From the NCBI GenBank assembly GCA_019454835.1, contig JACFNP010000016.1:1-61944 (forward strand): 61,944 bases of DNA, written 5' to 3'. Positions within the stretch are counted from its first letter, which is position 1. Each line of letters opens with the position of its first letter. The stretch comes from Rubellimicrobium sp. Lineage in GTDB: Bacteria; Pseudomonadota; Alphaproteobacteria; Rhodobacterales; Rhodobacteraceae. The notes below the pieces were generated by a model. The model was not told the origin of the DNA. It did no database searches and saw only the letters and a list, made by a program, of their open reading frames with translations. Below are positions 37,850 to 47,391 of the stretch, in pieces. The position numbers and the translations under genes were made by a program.

Positions 37850-38710
37850 TCAGGCCGGGGCGTGCAGGAACGGGGCTGCCTTCATCGTCTCGGGGATCGG
37901 GACTCCGAGGCGCGACAGGATCGTCGGCGCGAGGGCGAGCTGGTCGACCAGTTCATCCTCCTGCCCGATCCGGGCCGGGCCGAAGTAGTAGAGGCCCACG
38001 TCCTGCTGCAAATCCTCGTGTCCGCCGTGATGGCCGCGGTCGGTCTGGCCGTGGTCGGCGGTGACGATCACCTCGTAACCGGCGGCCCGCCAGCGCGGCA
38101 GGAAGGCGGCGAGCATCCCGTCCATCGCGTAGCAGGCATGGTCCATCGGCCCGCAATCATGGCCGAAGCGGTGGCCCATCGAATCCAGCGTGCAGGTGTG
38201 CAGGATGCCGTAGTCGATGCCGTGCCTCTCGCACAGCATGGTGAGCGTGGCGAACAGGTCCACGTCGCTGGGGGTCATCTGGTTGTTGGCGTTGTAGCCG
38301 GTCATGGTGTGGAACCGGCCATGGGTGATCGGCCCGCCCGGTTCGTCGTATTCCATGTCGCGGACCAGATCGAACGGGAAGCGGTTGAAAAACTCGGACC
38401 AGTAGGAATGGGTGACGGCGCCGGTATGCCCGCCTGCGCGGGTAATCTCGGAAAACAGGTCGGGCAGATCGACCCGGAACCTGTCCTCGTTCGAGCGGAT
38501 GCCATGCACCTGCGGCGTCACGCCGGTGTGGATCGAGGCATAGCAGCAGGCCGAGGTCGAGGGCAGGACGGCACGCATCCGCACCCGCTGCGCCTCGCCC
38601 GACTGGACCCAGCCTTCGAGATTGCCGAACAGCCGCCCCCAGTTGCGCCACGGCACGCCGTCGAGAATGATGAGCAACAGTTTCGATTGCAGTCGCTGGC
38701 TGGTTGCCAT
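37850..38710 (-). CDS. Alkaline-phosphatase-superfamily phosphodiesterase
   Basis: A 286-residue protein with the metal-binding pattern of type I phosphodiesterase/nucleotide pyrophosphatases and related enzymes: LLLIILDGVPWRNWG (metal Asp), PSTSACCYASIHTGVTP (nucleophile region), HTCTLDSMGHRFGHD and VIVTADHGQTDRGHHGGHED. There is no signal peptide, so a cytosolic enzyme is likely. Substrate unknown; phosphodiesters, phosphonates or nucleotides are possible. It follows the substrate-binding protein gene by 62 bp on the same strand, and the two probably form an operon. Confidence 0.85.
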   Translation of the reverse strand: MATSQRLQSKLLLIILDGVPWRNWGRLFGNLEGWVQSGEAQRVRMRAVLPSTSACCYASIHTGVTPQVHGIRSNEDRFRVDLPDLFSEITRAGGHTGAVTHSYWSEFFNRFPFDLVRDMEYDEPGGPITHGRFHTMTGYNANNQMTPSDVDLFATLTMLCERHGIDYGILHTCTLDSMGHRFGHDCGPMDHACYAMDGMLAAFLPRWRAAGYEVIVTADHGQTDRGHHGGHEDLQQDVGLYYFGPARIGQEDELVDQLALAPTILSRLGVPIPETMKAAPFLHAPA

Positions 38711-38771
38711 GACTCGTCCCTCTCAATGATCGGAGAAAACGGGCCCTGTCCGGCCCGCCATCAGTCTTGTC

Positions 38772-40361
38772 TCAGGCCTTGAGCCAGCATTCGCTCAGCG
38801 CATAGCCGTCCATCACCGAGCCTTGCGGGTGCCCCAGATAGCCGTCTACGAGATTCCCGTTCACCGCGTCGATGGTCTGGTTGAAGAACGGCACGATCAA
38901 CCCGCCCTCGTCGCGGATGATTTCCGAGGCATCACGATACAGGGACTTGCGCTTGTCCTGGTCCAGTTCTGCGCGGGCGGCAAAGACGACCTGGTCGAAC
39001 TTTTCGTTGAAGAAGCGGGTGTCGTTCCAGTCGGCGGTCGAGATATAGCCGGTCGAGAACATCTGGTCCTGGGTAGGCCGACCGCCCCAATAGGACAGCG
39101 AGAACGGCTTCACGTTCCAGACATCCGACCAATAGCCGTCATCCGGCTCGCGCTGGATCTGGATCTCGATTCCTGCCTCGGCACAGGTCTGCGCATAGAG
39201 CGCGGCGGCATCGACGGCGCCGGGAAAGGCAACCTCGGCAGTGCGCAACACGATCGGCCCCGAATGACCCGACCTGCGATAGTGGTCGGCCGCCTTGTCG
39301 GGGTCGAATTCGCGCTGTTCGATGTCGTCCGAGAACAGAGGATAAGCGGCATTGATCGGACTGTCGTTGCCGACCGAGCCATATCCGCGCAGAATCTTGT
39401 CGAGCATTTCCTTGCGGTCCACGGCGTATTTCAGTGCCATGCGCAGCTCGTAATTGTCGAAGGGCGCGGTGTTGCAGAACATGTTGAACGGGTAGAAGCC
39501 CTTGCCGTCAACAGGTTCGATGTTGACGCCCGGCACCGCCGAGACGAGGTCAATGATTGCAGGCTCGACCTGATTGATGATGTGAACCTGACCCGCGCGC
39601 AATGCGGCTGTCCGTGAGGTGGTGTCATTTATGACGAGAATCTCGACCCGGTCGGCAAAGCCGCGCCGGTCAAGCTGCCAGTAGTTCTCGAACCGTTCGC
39701 CGGTATGGATGACGCCCGGTTCGTTGTCGACGACGCGATACGGTCCCGCCGAGATTCCGGCATTCGGATCGTCGTGACCACCGTTCGGCTGCACCACCAG
39801 ATGATAATCGGCCATGATATAGGGGAAGTCGGCATTCGGCATGTCGAGTGTGCAGATGACCTCGTTGCCCGAGACGCGAATATCCGTGATGCCGCGCAGG
39901 ATGCCCAGTGCACCGGACTGCGAATCCGCGTCGGCATGGCGCGCGATGGTCGCGGCGACATCCTCGGCGGTGACGGTCTTGCCGTTGTGGAACTCGATCC
40001 CGCTGCGAACCTTGATCGTCCAGGTCAGCCCGTCGGACGACGGGTTCATCTCTTCGGCAATCATCATCTCGACCCCGCCTTCACGGTCGAGCCGGACGAT
40101 GAATTCGCCCCATTGCTTGCAGAAGTTGAACATCACATGGCTGAGATTCAGCGCCGGATCGAGCGTGTTGGTGGATTCCCCTCCCGAAATCCCCGCCCGC
40201 AGGACACCGCCGCGCACCGGCACCTGCGCGAAGGCGCTGGTTGCCAGCGTGCCCGCCGCACTCGCGCCGATACCCAGCGCAGCCGCGCGGCCGAGAAAAT
40301 CACGCCGTGACAGGCGGCCGCTGCGTGCAAGTGTCGCCAGGTAATCCAGCTCGTTCGCCAT
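38772..40361 (-). CDS. ABC transporter substrate-binding protein, family 5, Tat-exported
   Basis: A 529-residue periplasmic binding protein of the peptide/nickel/opine family (SBP_bac_5). The N-terminus has a twin-arginine signal, [20 protein letters not shown], with export cleavage near [44 protein letters not shown] and [20 protein letters not shown] are family-typical. CGGAGG precedes ATG 40361. No permease or ATPase gene is near, so it is an orphan that must use a transporter encoded elsewhere. Its only partner in the operon is the phosphodiesterase gene, which may hint at a phosphorylated ligand. Confidence 0.9.
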   Translation of the reverse strand: MANELDYLATLARSGRLSRRDFLGRAAALGIGASAAGTLATSAFAQVPVRGGVLRAGISGGESTNTLDPALNLSHVMFNFCKQWGEFIVRLDREGGVEMMIAEEMNPSSDGLTWTIKVRSGIEFHNGKTVTAEDVAATIARHADADSQSGALGILRGITDIRVSGNEVICTLDMPNADFPYIMADYHLVVQPNGGHDDPNAGISAGPYRVVDNEPGVIHTGERFENYWQLDRRGFADRVEILVINDTTSRTAALRAGQVHIINQVEPAIIDLVSAVPGVNIEPVDGKGFYPFNMFCNTAPFDNYELRMALKYAVDRKEMLDKILRGYGSVGNDSPINAAYPLFSDDIEQREFDPDKAADHYRRSGHSGPIVLRTAEVAFPGAVDAAALYAQTCAEAGIEIQIQREPDDGYWSDVWNVKPFSLSYWGGRPTQDQMFSTGYISTADWNDTRFFNEKFDQVVFAARAELDQDKRKSLYRDASEIIRDEGGLIVPFFNQTIDAVNGNLVDGYLGHPQGSVMDGYALSECWLKA

Positions 40362-40538
40362 CGGGTATCCTCCGTGAGATGGGCGCGTCCCGGTCGGGGC
40401 CACGGCGGCGACGATGCACATTCGCAGGCAGAGGTGCAACACGGTTTCATGCCCTGGGGCCGGACCCGCGCGACCGGTCGCTATTGGAATATCGGTCCGC
40501 GTCCGGTATGCCGCCCGCGAACATACAGGGGACAGGAC

Positions 40539-41246
40539 ATGCGACCCAGCGGACGGAAAACCGACGAGATGCGGGCGGTCAGCATCGAGACCGGCGTGAA
40601 CCGCCATGCCGAGGGATCCTGCCTGATCCGTGTCGGCGACACGCAGGTCCTGTGCACCGCCTCGCTCGAGGAGCGGGTGCCGCCGTTCATGCGTGGCTCG
40701 GGGCTGGGCTGGGTGACGGCCGAATACGGGATGCTGCCGCGCGCGACCAACACGCGGATGCGGCGCGAGGCCAAGGCCGGGCTGACCGGACGCACCCAGG
40801 AAATCCAGCGCCTGATCGGCCGCAGCCTGCGGGCCGGGGTCGACCGGGTCGCGCTGGGCGAACGGCAGATCACCGTGGACTGCGACGTGATCCAGGCCGA
40901 CGGCGGCACCCGCTGCGCGGCGATCACCGGCGGCTGGGTGGCGCTGCGGCTGGCGGTGAACCGGCTGATGAAGGCCGGGGCGGTGCTGTCCGATCCGCTG
41001 TCGGCGCCGGTCTCGGCGGTCAGTTGCGGCATCTACGCCGGGCAGCCGGTCCTTGATCTCGACTATCCCGAGGACAGCGAGGCGGGCGTGGACGGCAATT
41101 TCGTCATGACCGGCGAGCGGCTGATCGAGGTGCAGATGTCGGCGGAAGGCGCAACCTTCACCCGCGAACAGCTTGCGCTGCTGCTTGACCTGGCCTCGCA
41201 GGGCAACGCGGCGCTGGCCGAGGCGCAAAGGGCGGCGGTGGCATGA
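40539..41246 (+). CDS. rph: Ribonuclease PH
   Basis: A 235-residue phosphorolytic 3' exonuclease that trims tRNA ends. [55 protein letters not shown] and [15 protein letters not shown] are canonical. AGGGGACAGG precedes ATG 40539. It overlaps rdgB by 4 bases. The rph-rdgB-hemW order is standard in alphaproteobacteria, usually divergent from hrcA; here two extra genes lie between. Confidence 0.97.
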   Translation: MRPSGRKTDEMRAVSIETGVNRHAEGSCLIRVGDTQVLCTASLEERVPPFMRGSGLGWVTAEYGMLPRATNTRMRREAKAGLTGRTQEIQRLIGRSLRAGVDRVALGERQITVDCDVIQADGGTRCAAITGGWVALRLAVNRLMKAGAVLSDPLSAPVSAVSCGIYAGQPVLDLDYPEDSEAGVDGNFVMTGERLIEVQMSAEGATFTREQLALLLDLASQGNAALAEAQRAAVA

Positions 41247-41854
41247 GGCGGCTCGACGGCGGACGCCTGCTGGTCGCCACGCACAATCGTGGCAAGCTGG
41301 AAGAAATCGCCGCATTATTAAAGCCTTACGGGATATTCGCAACATCGAACGCCGACCACGGCCTGCCCGAGCCGCCCGAGACCGGCACCACCTTCATCGA
41401 GAACGCGCGGATCAAGGCGCACGCCGGGGTCGCGGCGCTGGGCATCCCGACGCTGTCGGACGATTCGGGCCTGTCGATCGCGGCGCTGGGCGGCGCACCG
41501 GGTGTTTACAGCGCCGACTGGGCGGAACAGGCGGACGGCAGCCGCGACTTTGCCGCCGCCATGCGGCGCATCCATGCGGAACTGGTCGAATCGCGGGCGC
41601 CCACGCCGTGGCTGGCGCGGTTCACCTGCGCGCTGGTGCTGGCCTGGCCCGATGGTCACGAAGAGGTGTTCGAGGGCCATGTTCCGGGCCGGATCGTCTG
41701 GCCGGGGCGCGGCGACAGGGGGCACGGCTACGACCCGATCTTCCTGCCCGACGGGTTCGACCTGACCTTCGGCGAGATGGACCGCTGGGAAAAGAACCGC
41801 CTCAGCCATCGCGGTCGCGCCTTTGCGCAGCTTGTGGCGGGTTGCCTTGGCTGA
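41243..41854 (+). CDS. rdgB: XTP/dITP diphosphatase (RdgB/HAM1)
   Basis: A 203-residue house-cleaning pyrophosphatase that removes dITP, XTP and similar nucleotides. [43 protein letters not shown] and [12 protein letters not shown] are the family motifs. ATG 41243 overlaps the rph stop (ATGA). Copy B of the 48-bp hairpin motif follows about 27 bases after its stop. Confidence 0.96.
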   Translation: MRRLDGGRLLVATHNRGKLEEIAALLKPYGIFATSNADHGLPEPPETGTTFIENARIKAHAGVAALGIPTLSDDSGLSIAALGGAPGVYSADWAEQADGSRDFAAAMRRIHAELVESRAPTPWLARFTCALVLAWPDGHEEVFEGHVPGRIVWPGRGDRGHGYDPIFLPDGFDLTFGEMDRWEKNRLSHRGRAFAQLVAGCLG

Positions 41855-41881
41855 GCGCGACAGCATGGCGACGCTCGGGGA

Positions 41882-41930
41882 CATTTCGCAGCGAGATGGA
41901 GCATCTGACGCCCGCGACAATGTGACAAAA
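41882..41930 (+). repeat. 48-bp hairpin motif, copy B (5' side of hemW)
   Basis: CATTTCGCAGCG, arm AGATG (41894-41898), loop GAG, arm CATCT (41902-41906), then GACGCCCGCGACAATGTGAC. All five inner pairs are intact. It lies between the rdgB stop and the conserved part of hemW, and would be inside hemW only if that gene started at the ATG 41865. Confidence 0.65.
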
Positions 41931-43151
41931 CCGGAAGGTCGGCCGGGACCGTTGAATCAGATCAACCGGGACCCGGTCGAGAACTGGCAGCGCGGCGGCT
42001 TCGGCCTGTATCTGCACTGGCCGTTCTGCCTGTCGAAATGTCCTTATTGCGACTTCAACAGCCATGTTGCGGCGCGGATCGACCAGCGCGAATGGCAGGA
42101 CGCCTATCTGGCCGAGATCGCCCGCGCCGCCGGGGAAACCGGTGAACGGGTGCTGGCTTCGGTCTATTTCGGCGGCGGCACGCCAAGCCTGATGGACCCG
42201 GAACTTGTCGCGGCGATTCTCGACGCGGTCCGCGCGGGCTGGCGGGTGGTGAACGATCTCGAAGTGACGCTCGAGGCGAACCCGACCAGCGTCGAGGCGG
42301 GGCGGTTCCGTGGCTATGCCGCAGCGGGGGTGAACAGGCTCTCGCTGGGCGTACAGGCTCTGGATGACCGCGATCTTGCGGCGCTGGGGCGGCTTCATAC
42401 GGCGGGTGAGGCGCGGGCAGCGTTCGATCTGGCGCGCGCGACGTTCTCGCGTGTCTCGTTCGACCTGATCTATGCGCGGCAGGGTCAGACCCCCGAGGCA
42501 TGGCGGGCGGAGCTGGGCGAGGCGCTGACAATGGCCGCCGACCACCTGTCGCTTTATCAACTGACCATCGAACCCGGCACCGCCTTCGGCACCCGCCACG
42601 CCGCCGGACGCCTGCCCGGCCTGCCCGACGAGGACCGGGCCGTCGCGCTCTGGGACATCACCCAGGAGATGACCGGCGCCGCCGGGATGGTCGCCTACGA
42701 AGTGTCGAATCACGCCGTCGAGGGCGCGGAGGGGCGGCACAATCTCGTCTACTGGCGCGGCGGCGATTATCTCGGCATCGGGCCGGGGGCGCACGGCCGC
42801 CTGACGCTGGACGGCATCCGCCTGGCGACCGAGGCGCCGCGCGCGCCGACGGCGTGGCTGCAGGCGGTGCGGCAGGGACGGGGCGAGCTGCCGCGCGAGG
42901 CACTGGCCGCCGGGGACGTGCTGGCCGAGCGGCTGATGATGGGCCTGCGGCTGGCCGAAGGCGTCACCATGGCGCCGGGTGACCTGCCGCCTGCGGTTGC
43001 CGCCCGGATCGACATGCTGGTTTCCGACGGGCTGATGTGGCGCGAGACCGGGCGCTTCGGCGTCACCGCCACGGGTCGACGGCTGCTTGATGCGGTGCTG
43101 CGCGAGATACTGGCGGATCAGGGCGGGTCACAGCCAGACAGTGACATTTGA
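41922..43151 (+). CDS. hemW: HemW-like radical SAM heme-binding protein
   Basis: A radical SAM protein of about 409 residues. The iron-sulfur motif is CLSKCPYCDFN (CxxxCxxC), following FGLYLHWPF. YFGGGTPSLMDPELV, GVNRLSLGVQALDDRDLAAL and YLGIGPGAHGRL are typical of HemW (formerly annotated as oxygen-independent coproporphyrinogen oxidase). It is thought to deliver heme to membrane acceptors. The start is uncertain: ATG 41865, GTG 41922 and TTG 41952 are in frame, none with a good ribosome-binding site. The first would place the dispersed 48-bp motif inside the gene, so a later start is preferred. Confidence 0.9.
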   Translation: MTKPEGRPGPLNQINRDPVENWQRGGFGLYLHWPFCLSKCPYCDFNSHVAARIDQREWQDAYLAEIARAAGETGERVLASVYFGGGTPSLMDPELVAAILDAVRAGWRVVNDLEVTLEANPTSVEAGRFRGYAAAGVNRLSLGVQALDDRDLAALGRLHTAGEARAAFDLARATFSRVSFDLIYARQGQTPEAWRAELGEALTMAADHLSLYQLTIEPGTAFGTRHAAGRLPGLPDEDRAVALWDITQEMTGAAGMVAYEVSNHAVEGAEGRHNLVYWRGGDYLGIGPGAHGRLTLDGIRLATEAPRAPTAWLQAVRQGRGELPREALAAGDVLAERLMMGLRLAEGVTMAPGDLPPAVAARIDMLVSDGLMWRETGRFGVTATGRRLLDAVLREILADQGGSQPDSDI

Positions 43152-43173
43152 CGGCCGCGACAATGCGCAGGAA
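43128..43173 (+). repeat. 48-bp hairpin motif, copy C (3' side of hemW)
   Basis: CACAGCCAGACAGTGACATT, then TGACGGCCGCGACAATGCGC, overlapping the hemW stop codon at 43149-43151. The right half matches the consensus closely; the hairpin arms do not pair well here, so this is the most degenerate copy on that side. Confidence 0.5.
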
Positions 43174-43225
43174 CAAGGCGTTGGGGCGAGGCGCTGCCAA
43201 ATGAGCCGCCCGGTTGCGAAAGGCC

Positions 43226-44089
43226 CTAGCCCCCCGCGAGGATGCGGAGCAGGTCGTCGAACTGCGCAAGGTCGCGGTATTGCAGGATCAGCCGCCCGCC
43301 TTCGCCCTCGGCCGCTGGCTCGATCGTGGCGCGCAGGCCGAGCGCGGCGGACAGCTCGCCTTCAAGCGCCAGCAGATCGGGGTCCTTTTGCCGCACCGTC
43401 GCCCGCCGCGCGGTGCCTGGCTTGCGGGTCAGGCGTTCGGCGTCGCGCACCGTGAGTTCCTGGTCGATCATCCGGCGGGCTAGCGCCGAGGCATCGGGAT
43501 TGCCGACCAGCGTGCGCGCATGACCGGCGCTGAGCGCGCCACGACTGACCAGATCCTGCACGTCGTCGGGCAGATTCAGCAGGCGCAGCAGGTTGGCGAT
43601 ATGGCTGCGGCTTTTCCCGAGCGCCATCGCCATCTGCTCCTGCGTATGACCGAAGCGCGACATGAGCTGCCGGTAGCCCGCAGCCTCGTCTATGGGCGAC
43701 AGGTCGGCGCGCTGGATGTTCTCGATGATCGCGATCTCGAGCATTTCGGTGTCGTTGTAGTCGCGCACCAGCACCGGGATGTCGTGCAGTTCGGCCCTTT
43801 GCGCCGCGCGCCAGCGCCGTTCCCCGGCAACGATGTCGTAATGCCCCGGCTGGTCGGGCCGCTCCCGGACGATCAGCGGCTGGATGACGCCCTTCTCGCG
43901 GATCGAGGCGGTCAGTTCCTCCATCGCCTCGGGGGCGAAATGCCTGCGCGGCTGTCCCGTGTTCGGATGCAGCGTATCGACCGGCACCAGAAGATCGGGA
44001 CGGGGCGCACGGGCCGGATCGGCGCCGACATCGGCCATCAGGGCCGAGAGGCCCCGGCCAAGGCCGCGCGGGCGGGTCGGTTCAGGCAT
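43226..44089 (-). CDS. parB: Chromosome-partitioning protein ParB
   Basis: A 287-residue CTP-dependent clamp that loads at parS. RGLGRGLSALM opens it. IREKGVIQPLIVRE, IVAGERRWRAAQRA (CTP-binding box), AIIENIQRADLSPIDEAAGY and LGKSRSHIANLLRLLNLP (helix-turn-helix) follow, then a C-terminal dimerisation tail. It overlaps the end of parA by 8 bases. Two near-consensus parS sites lie upstream in the same gene cluster (45466 and 47371). Confidence 0.97.
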   Translation of the reverse strand: MPEPTRPRGLGRGLSALMADVGADPARAPRPDLLVPVDTLHPNTGQPRRHFAPEAMEELTASIREKGVIQPLIVRERPDQPGHYDIVAGERRWRAAQRAELHDIPVLVRDYNDTEMLEIAIIENIQRADLSPIDEAAGYRQLMSRFGHTQEQMAMALGKSRSHIANLLRLLNLPDDVQDLVSRGALSAGHARTLVGNPDASALARRMIDQELTVRDAERLTRKPGTARRATVRQKDPDLLALEGELSAALGLRATIEPAAEGEGGRLILQYRDLAQFDDLLRILAGG

Positions 44090-44900
44090 CGGCGGGCACT
44101 CCGGATTCTGTGTGTTCGCGCTCGATGAGTTCCTGTGCCAGCGCGAGATAGGCAGCCGCCCCGGTCGAGGCCGGGTCGTAGTCGAGCACCGTCATGGCGA
44201 AGGACGGCGCCTCGGACAGCCGCACGTTGCGCGGGACCACGGTGCGAAACACGAGATCGCCGAGATTCTCGCGCGCATCGGCCTCGACCTGCTGCGAGAG
44301 ATTGTTGCGCCGGTCGGACATGGTGAGCACCACGCCTTCGATGCGCAGCTCGGGATTCGCCCGCGCGCGGACATCGCGCAGCGTCATCATCAGTTGCGAG
44401 AGGCCCTCGAGCGCGAAAAACTCGCTCTGCAGCGGGATCAGCACCGAACCGGCGGCGACGAGGGCGTTGACGGTCAGCAGGTTCAGCGACGGCGGGCAGT
44501 CGATCAGCACATGATCGAACGGCGTCCGCGCCAGCATGTCGGGCGCCAGCGCCCGCCGCAGCCGCGTGCTGCGGCCCTCGTCGGCGGTCAGTTCGATATC
44601 GGTGGAGGCAAGGTCGGTCGTCGCCGGAATGATCTCGAGCCGCTCGATCCCGGTCGCGCGGGCGGCGTCGCCGGGCGAGGCGTGTCCCATGAGGACATCG
44701 TAGCTGGTCACCCTCCGGTCATCACGCAGGATGCCCAGCCCGGTCGAGGCGTTGCCCTGCGGATCGAGGTCGACCAGCAGCACGCGCCGCCCCAGCCGCG
44801 CCAGCGCCGCACCCAGATTGATCGCCGTCGTGGTCTTGCCGACGCCCCCCTTCTGGTTGGCGACGGCCATGATGCGCGGCTTCGGCTTGGGATCAGGCAC
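44082..44900 (-). CDS. parA: Chromosome-partitioning ATPase ParA
   Basis: A 272-residue ParA/Soj ATPase that drives origin segregation with ParB. The deviant Walker A ANQKGGVGKTTTAINLGAAL is near the N-terminus, then LVDLDPQGNASTGLG and FDHVLIDCPPSLNLLTVNAL. GTG 44900 is preferred over a TTG at 44918 because AAGGA sits at a good distance before it. It overlaps the rsmG stop by 8 bases. Confidence 0.96.
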   Translation of the reverse strand: MPDPKPKPRIMAVANQKGGVGKTTTAINLGAALARLGRRVLLVDLDPQGNASTGLGILRDDRRVTSYDVLMGHASPGDAARATGIERLEIIPATTDLASTDIELTADEGRSTRLRRALAPDMLARTPFDHVLIDCPPSLNLLTVNALVAAGSVLIPLQSEFFALEGLSQLMMTLRDVRARANPELRIEGVVLTMSDRRNNLSQQVEADARENLGDLVFRTVVPRNVRLSEAPSFAMTVLDYDPASTGAAAYLALAQELIEREHTESGVPADA

Positions 44901-45510
44901 GCGACAATCCTTCGACAACCAGGATACGCGCCTCGGGATCGGTGAGGCTGGAACGGGTGGTCAGCGAGAATTGCCATTCCTCGCGGGCTTTCGCAACCTC
45001 TTGCTGCCATGCGCGCCCTTTCGGAAAGACGCCGCGACCGCCAGGAGCCAGGTGACGCGCCGCATGGCCGAGCAACACGGCAAGCGGCGCCAGCGCCCGG
45101 GCGCTGACCACAGCCGCGCCCTGCGGGTCGACGGCCTCGCTTCGCGCCGTCAGGATGCGGACTCGCAGGTCGAGCGCCTGTGCCGCGTGATGCAGGAAGG
45201 CCGCCTTGCGGCGATCCGCCTCGACAAGGGTCATGGTGATGTCGGGGCGGCTGTCATCGAACAGGATCGCCAGCACGAGGCCCGGAAACCCGCCGCCCGA
45301 ACCGATGTCGAGCCAGTCGCCACCGCTGGCGGGTGCAAGCGGCGCGAGCTGCATCGAATCGACGACATGGCGCTGCCAGAGGTCGGGAAGGTCACCCGGC
45401 GCCACGAGATTGATTCGCCCCGACCATTTAAGGACAAGCTCGGCGAAACGTCGCAGGCGCGCCTCCGTTTCACGTGAAACACCCGATCCGACCGGAACCC
45501 GGTCGCTCAC
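44893..45510 (-). CDS. rsmG: 16S rRNA (guanine527-N7)-methyltransferase
   Basis: A 205-residue SAM-dependent methyltransferase. [20 protein letters not shown] is the SAM-binding loop; [14 protein letters not shown] and [17 protein letters not shown] are typical of RsmG. The GTG start at 45510 overlaps the mnmG stop (GTGA). A parS site (45466-45481) lies inside the gene, 30 bases after the start. Confidence 0.96.
   Translation of the reverse strand: MSDRVPVGSGVSRETEARLRRFAELVLKWSGRINLVAPGDLPDLWQRHVVDSMQLAPLAPASGGDWLDIGSGGGFPGLVLAILFDDSRPDITMTLVEADRRKAAFLHHAAQALDLRVRILTARSEAVDPQGAAVVSARALAPLAVLLGHAARHLAPGGRGVFPKGRAWQQEVAKAREEWQFSLTTRSSLTDPEARILVVEGLSRA
45466..45481. promoter_or_regulatory. parS site 1, inside rsmG
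   Basis: CGTTTCACGTGAAACA matches the parS consensus TGTTTCACGTGAAACA in 15 of 16 bases and has a perfect 14-bp palindromic core, GTTTCACGTGAAAC. Encoded ParB lies about 1.4 kb downstream. Confidence 0.92.
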
Positions 45511-47378
45511 GCGACATTCCGAGCCGAAAGGCCCCGCTTCAGCCAGACCCGCAGCAGCAGCAGCGCCGCCGGTGTCATGCCCTCGATCCTGCGCGCGTCG
45601 GCAAGGCTCCGGGGGCGGATCGCGGCGAGTTTGGTCGCCAGTTCGGCCGACAATCCCGAAATTCCGGCGTAATCGAGCGCTTCGGGGATCAGCAGGCCCT
45701 CGTCGCGGCGCAAGGCCTCGACCTCGCGTTGCTGGCGCTCGGTGTAGTGCCGGTAGAGCATGTCGCATCTGATCTGCGCGCCGATTTCCGGCGGGATGAT
45801 GCCGACTTCGGGCGCCACGGCGACAGCCCCGGCAAAGTCGAAATCGCCGAGTCGCAGCGCGTCTAGCAGCGTCTGCCGCCCGCGTTCAGGGTTGATCTTC
45901 ACGCCCGCCGCAGCCAGTCGTTCCGCCGGGACGCTGATCGCGCCGAGCAGCTTCGTGCCACGGTCGATCTGCGCCATCCTGGTCTCGAACGCCTGCCAGC
46001 GCCGGTCACCGACCACCCCGGCCTCGCGCCCGAGCGCCGTCAACCGCTGGTCGGCATTGTCGGCACGGATTGCCAGACGGTATTCGACCCGCGAGGTGAA
46101 TATCCGGTAAGGTTCCGAGACCCCCCGCGTGACGAGGTCGTCGATCAGTACGCCGATATAGGAGCCGGTGCGGCTGAAGATCAGCGGCTCGTCCCCGCGC
46201 GCGCGGCGGGCGGCGTTGATCCCGGCGACGATACCCTGCGCGCCCGCCTCTTCGTAGCCGGTGGTGCCGTTGATCTGGCCGGCGAGATACAGGCCGGGCA
46301 GCGCGCGCAGTTCCAGCGTGTGGTCCAGGGCGCGCGGATCGACGTAATCATATTCGATCGCATAGCCGGGCCGGATCATCTCGACCCGCTCGAGACCCCG
46401 GATCGTGCGCAGGCAGGCCAGTTGCACATCGGCGGGCAGCGAGATCGACAGGCCGTTCGGATAGACCGTGTCGTCGTCGATCCCTTCGGGTTCGAGAAAT
46501 ACCTGATGGCTGTCGCGGTCGGCAAACCGGACGATCTTGTCCTCGATCGACGGGCAGTAGCGCGGCCCGTTGCTGTCCATCTGGCCGCCATACATCGACG
46601 ACAGCGCGAGGTTGTCGCGGATGATTTCGTGCGTCCTTTCGTTCGTGCCCGTGATCCAGCACGACCGCTGCGACCGCGTCGGCGGATCGCCCATGAACGA
46701 CAGAAGCACCGGCGCATCATCGCCAGGCTGTTCCTCGAGCACCGTGTAGTCGATGCTGCGCCCGGCAAGACGCGGCGGGGTGCCGGTCTGCAGCCGCCCC
46801 AGCGGCAGGCCAAGGTCATCGAGGCGCTCCGCCAGCCGGTTTGCCGCCCGCTCGCCGACCCGGCCGCCCGGTGTCTGGCTGGTGCCGACATGAATCCGCC
46901 CGCGCAGGAACGTCCCGGTCGTCAGGACGACGGCGCCCGCCCGGATCTCCCGGCCGTCGGAAAGGGCGATCCCCGTCACCCGGCCGTTGTCGACCAGAAG
47001 ATCGGCGGCCTCACCCTCGATGATCACCAGACCTGGCGTCGCGGCCATTTCGCGCCCCATCGCCAGCCGATACAGCTCGCGGTCCATCTGCGCGCGCGGC
47101 CCCTGCACCGCCGGCCCCTTGTGCCGATTCAGCAGCCGGTAATGGATCGCCGCGCCATCGCCGATCCGCCCCATCAGCCCGTCAAGCGCGTCGATCTCGC
47201 GCACCAGATGGCCCTTGCCCACGCCGCCGATCGCCGGATTGCACGACATCACGCCGATCGCTTCCCGCCGCAGCGTCACCAGGATCACGCGCGCCCCGAT
47301 CCGTGCGGCCGCATGGGCGGCCTCGGCACCGGCATGACCACCGCCGATGACGATGACATCCGCATCACGATGTTTCAT
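45507..47378 (-). CDS. mnmG: tRNA uridine 5-carboxymethylaminomethyl modification protein MnmG
   Basis: A 623-residue FAD protein that works with MnmE to modify the wobble uridine of some tRNAs. [21 protein letters not shown] is the FAD-binding loop; [32 protein letters not shown] and [15 protein letters not shown] are hallmarks. The start is ATG 47378, which lies within the second parS site. It follows mnmE by 13 bases. Confidence 0.97.
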   Translation of the reverse strand: MKHRDADVIVIGGGHAGAEAAHAAARIGARVILVTLRREAIGVMSCNPAIGGVGKGHLVREIDALDGLMGRIGDGAAIHYRLLNRHKGPAVQGPRAQMDRELYRLAMGREMAATPGLVIIEGEAADLLVDNGRVTGIALSDGREIRAGAVVLTTGTFLRGRIHVGTSQTPGGRVGERAANRLAERLDDLGLPLGRLQTGTPPRLAGRSIDYTVLEEQPGDDAPVLLSFMGDPPTRSQRSCWITGTNERTHEIIRDNLALSSMYGGQMDSNGPRYCPSIEDKIVRFADRDSHQVFLEPEGIDDDTVYPNGLSISLPADVQLACLRTIRGLERVEMIRPGYAIEYDYVDPRALDHTLELRALPGLYLAGQINGTTGYEEAGAQGIVAGINAARRARGDEPLIFSRTGSYIGVLIDDLVTRGVSEPYRIFTSRVEYRLAIRADNADQRLTALGREAGVVGDRRWQAFETRMAQIDRGTKLLGAISVPAERLAAAGVKINPERGRQTLLDALRLGDFDFAGAVAVAPEVGIIPPEIGAQIRCDMLYRHYTERQQREVEALRRDEGLLIPEALDYAGISGLSAELATKLAAIRPRSLADARRIEGMTPAALLLLRVWLKRGLSARNVA

Positions 47379-47386
47379 GTGAAACA
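47371..47386. promoter_or_regulatory. parS site 2, between mnmE and mnmG
   Basis: TGTTTCATGTGAAACA matches the parS consensus in 15 of 16 bases (one C to T). It covers the 13-base gap and the mnmG start codon, 1.9 kb from the first site. Confidence 0.88.
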
Positions 47387-47391
47387 GATCC

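Noticed and set aside
40362..41345. N-terminal extension of the family-5 binding protein to 857 residues
   Set aside because: The Tat signal sequence and a good CGGAGG ribosome-binding site sit at the ATG 40361; the extension runs through rph on the other strand.
41865..41921. hemW starting at ATG 41865
   Set aside because: It would put the dispersed 48-bp motif inside the coding region and add residues unlike HemW; no ribosome-binding site precedes it. It is still possible, so the start is marked uncertain.
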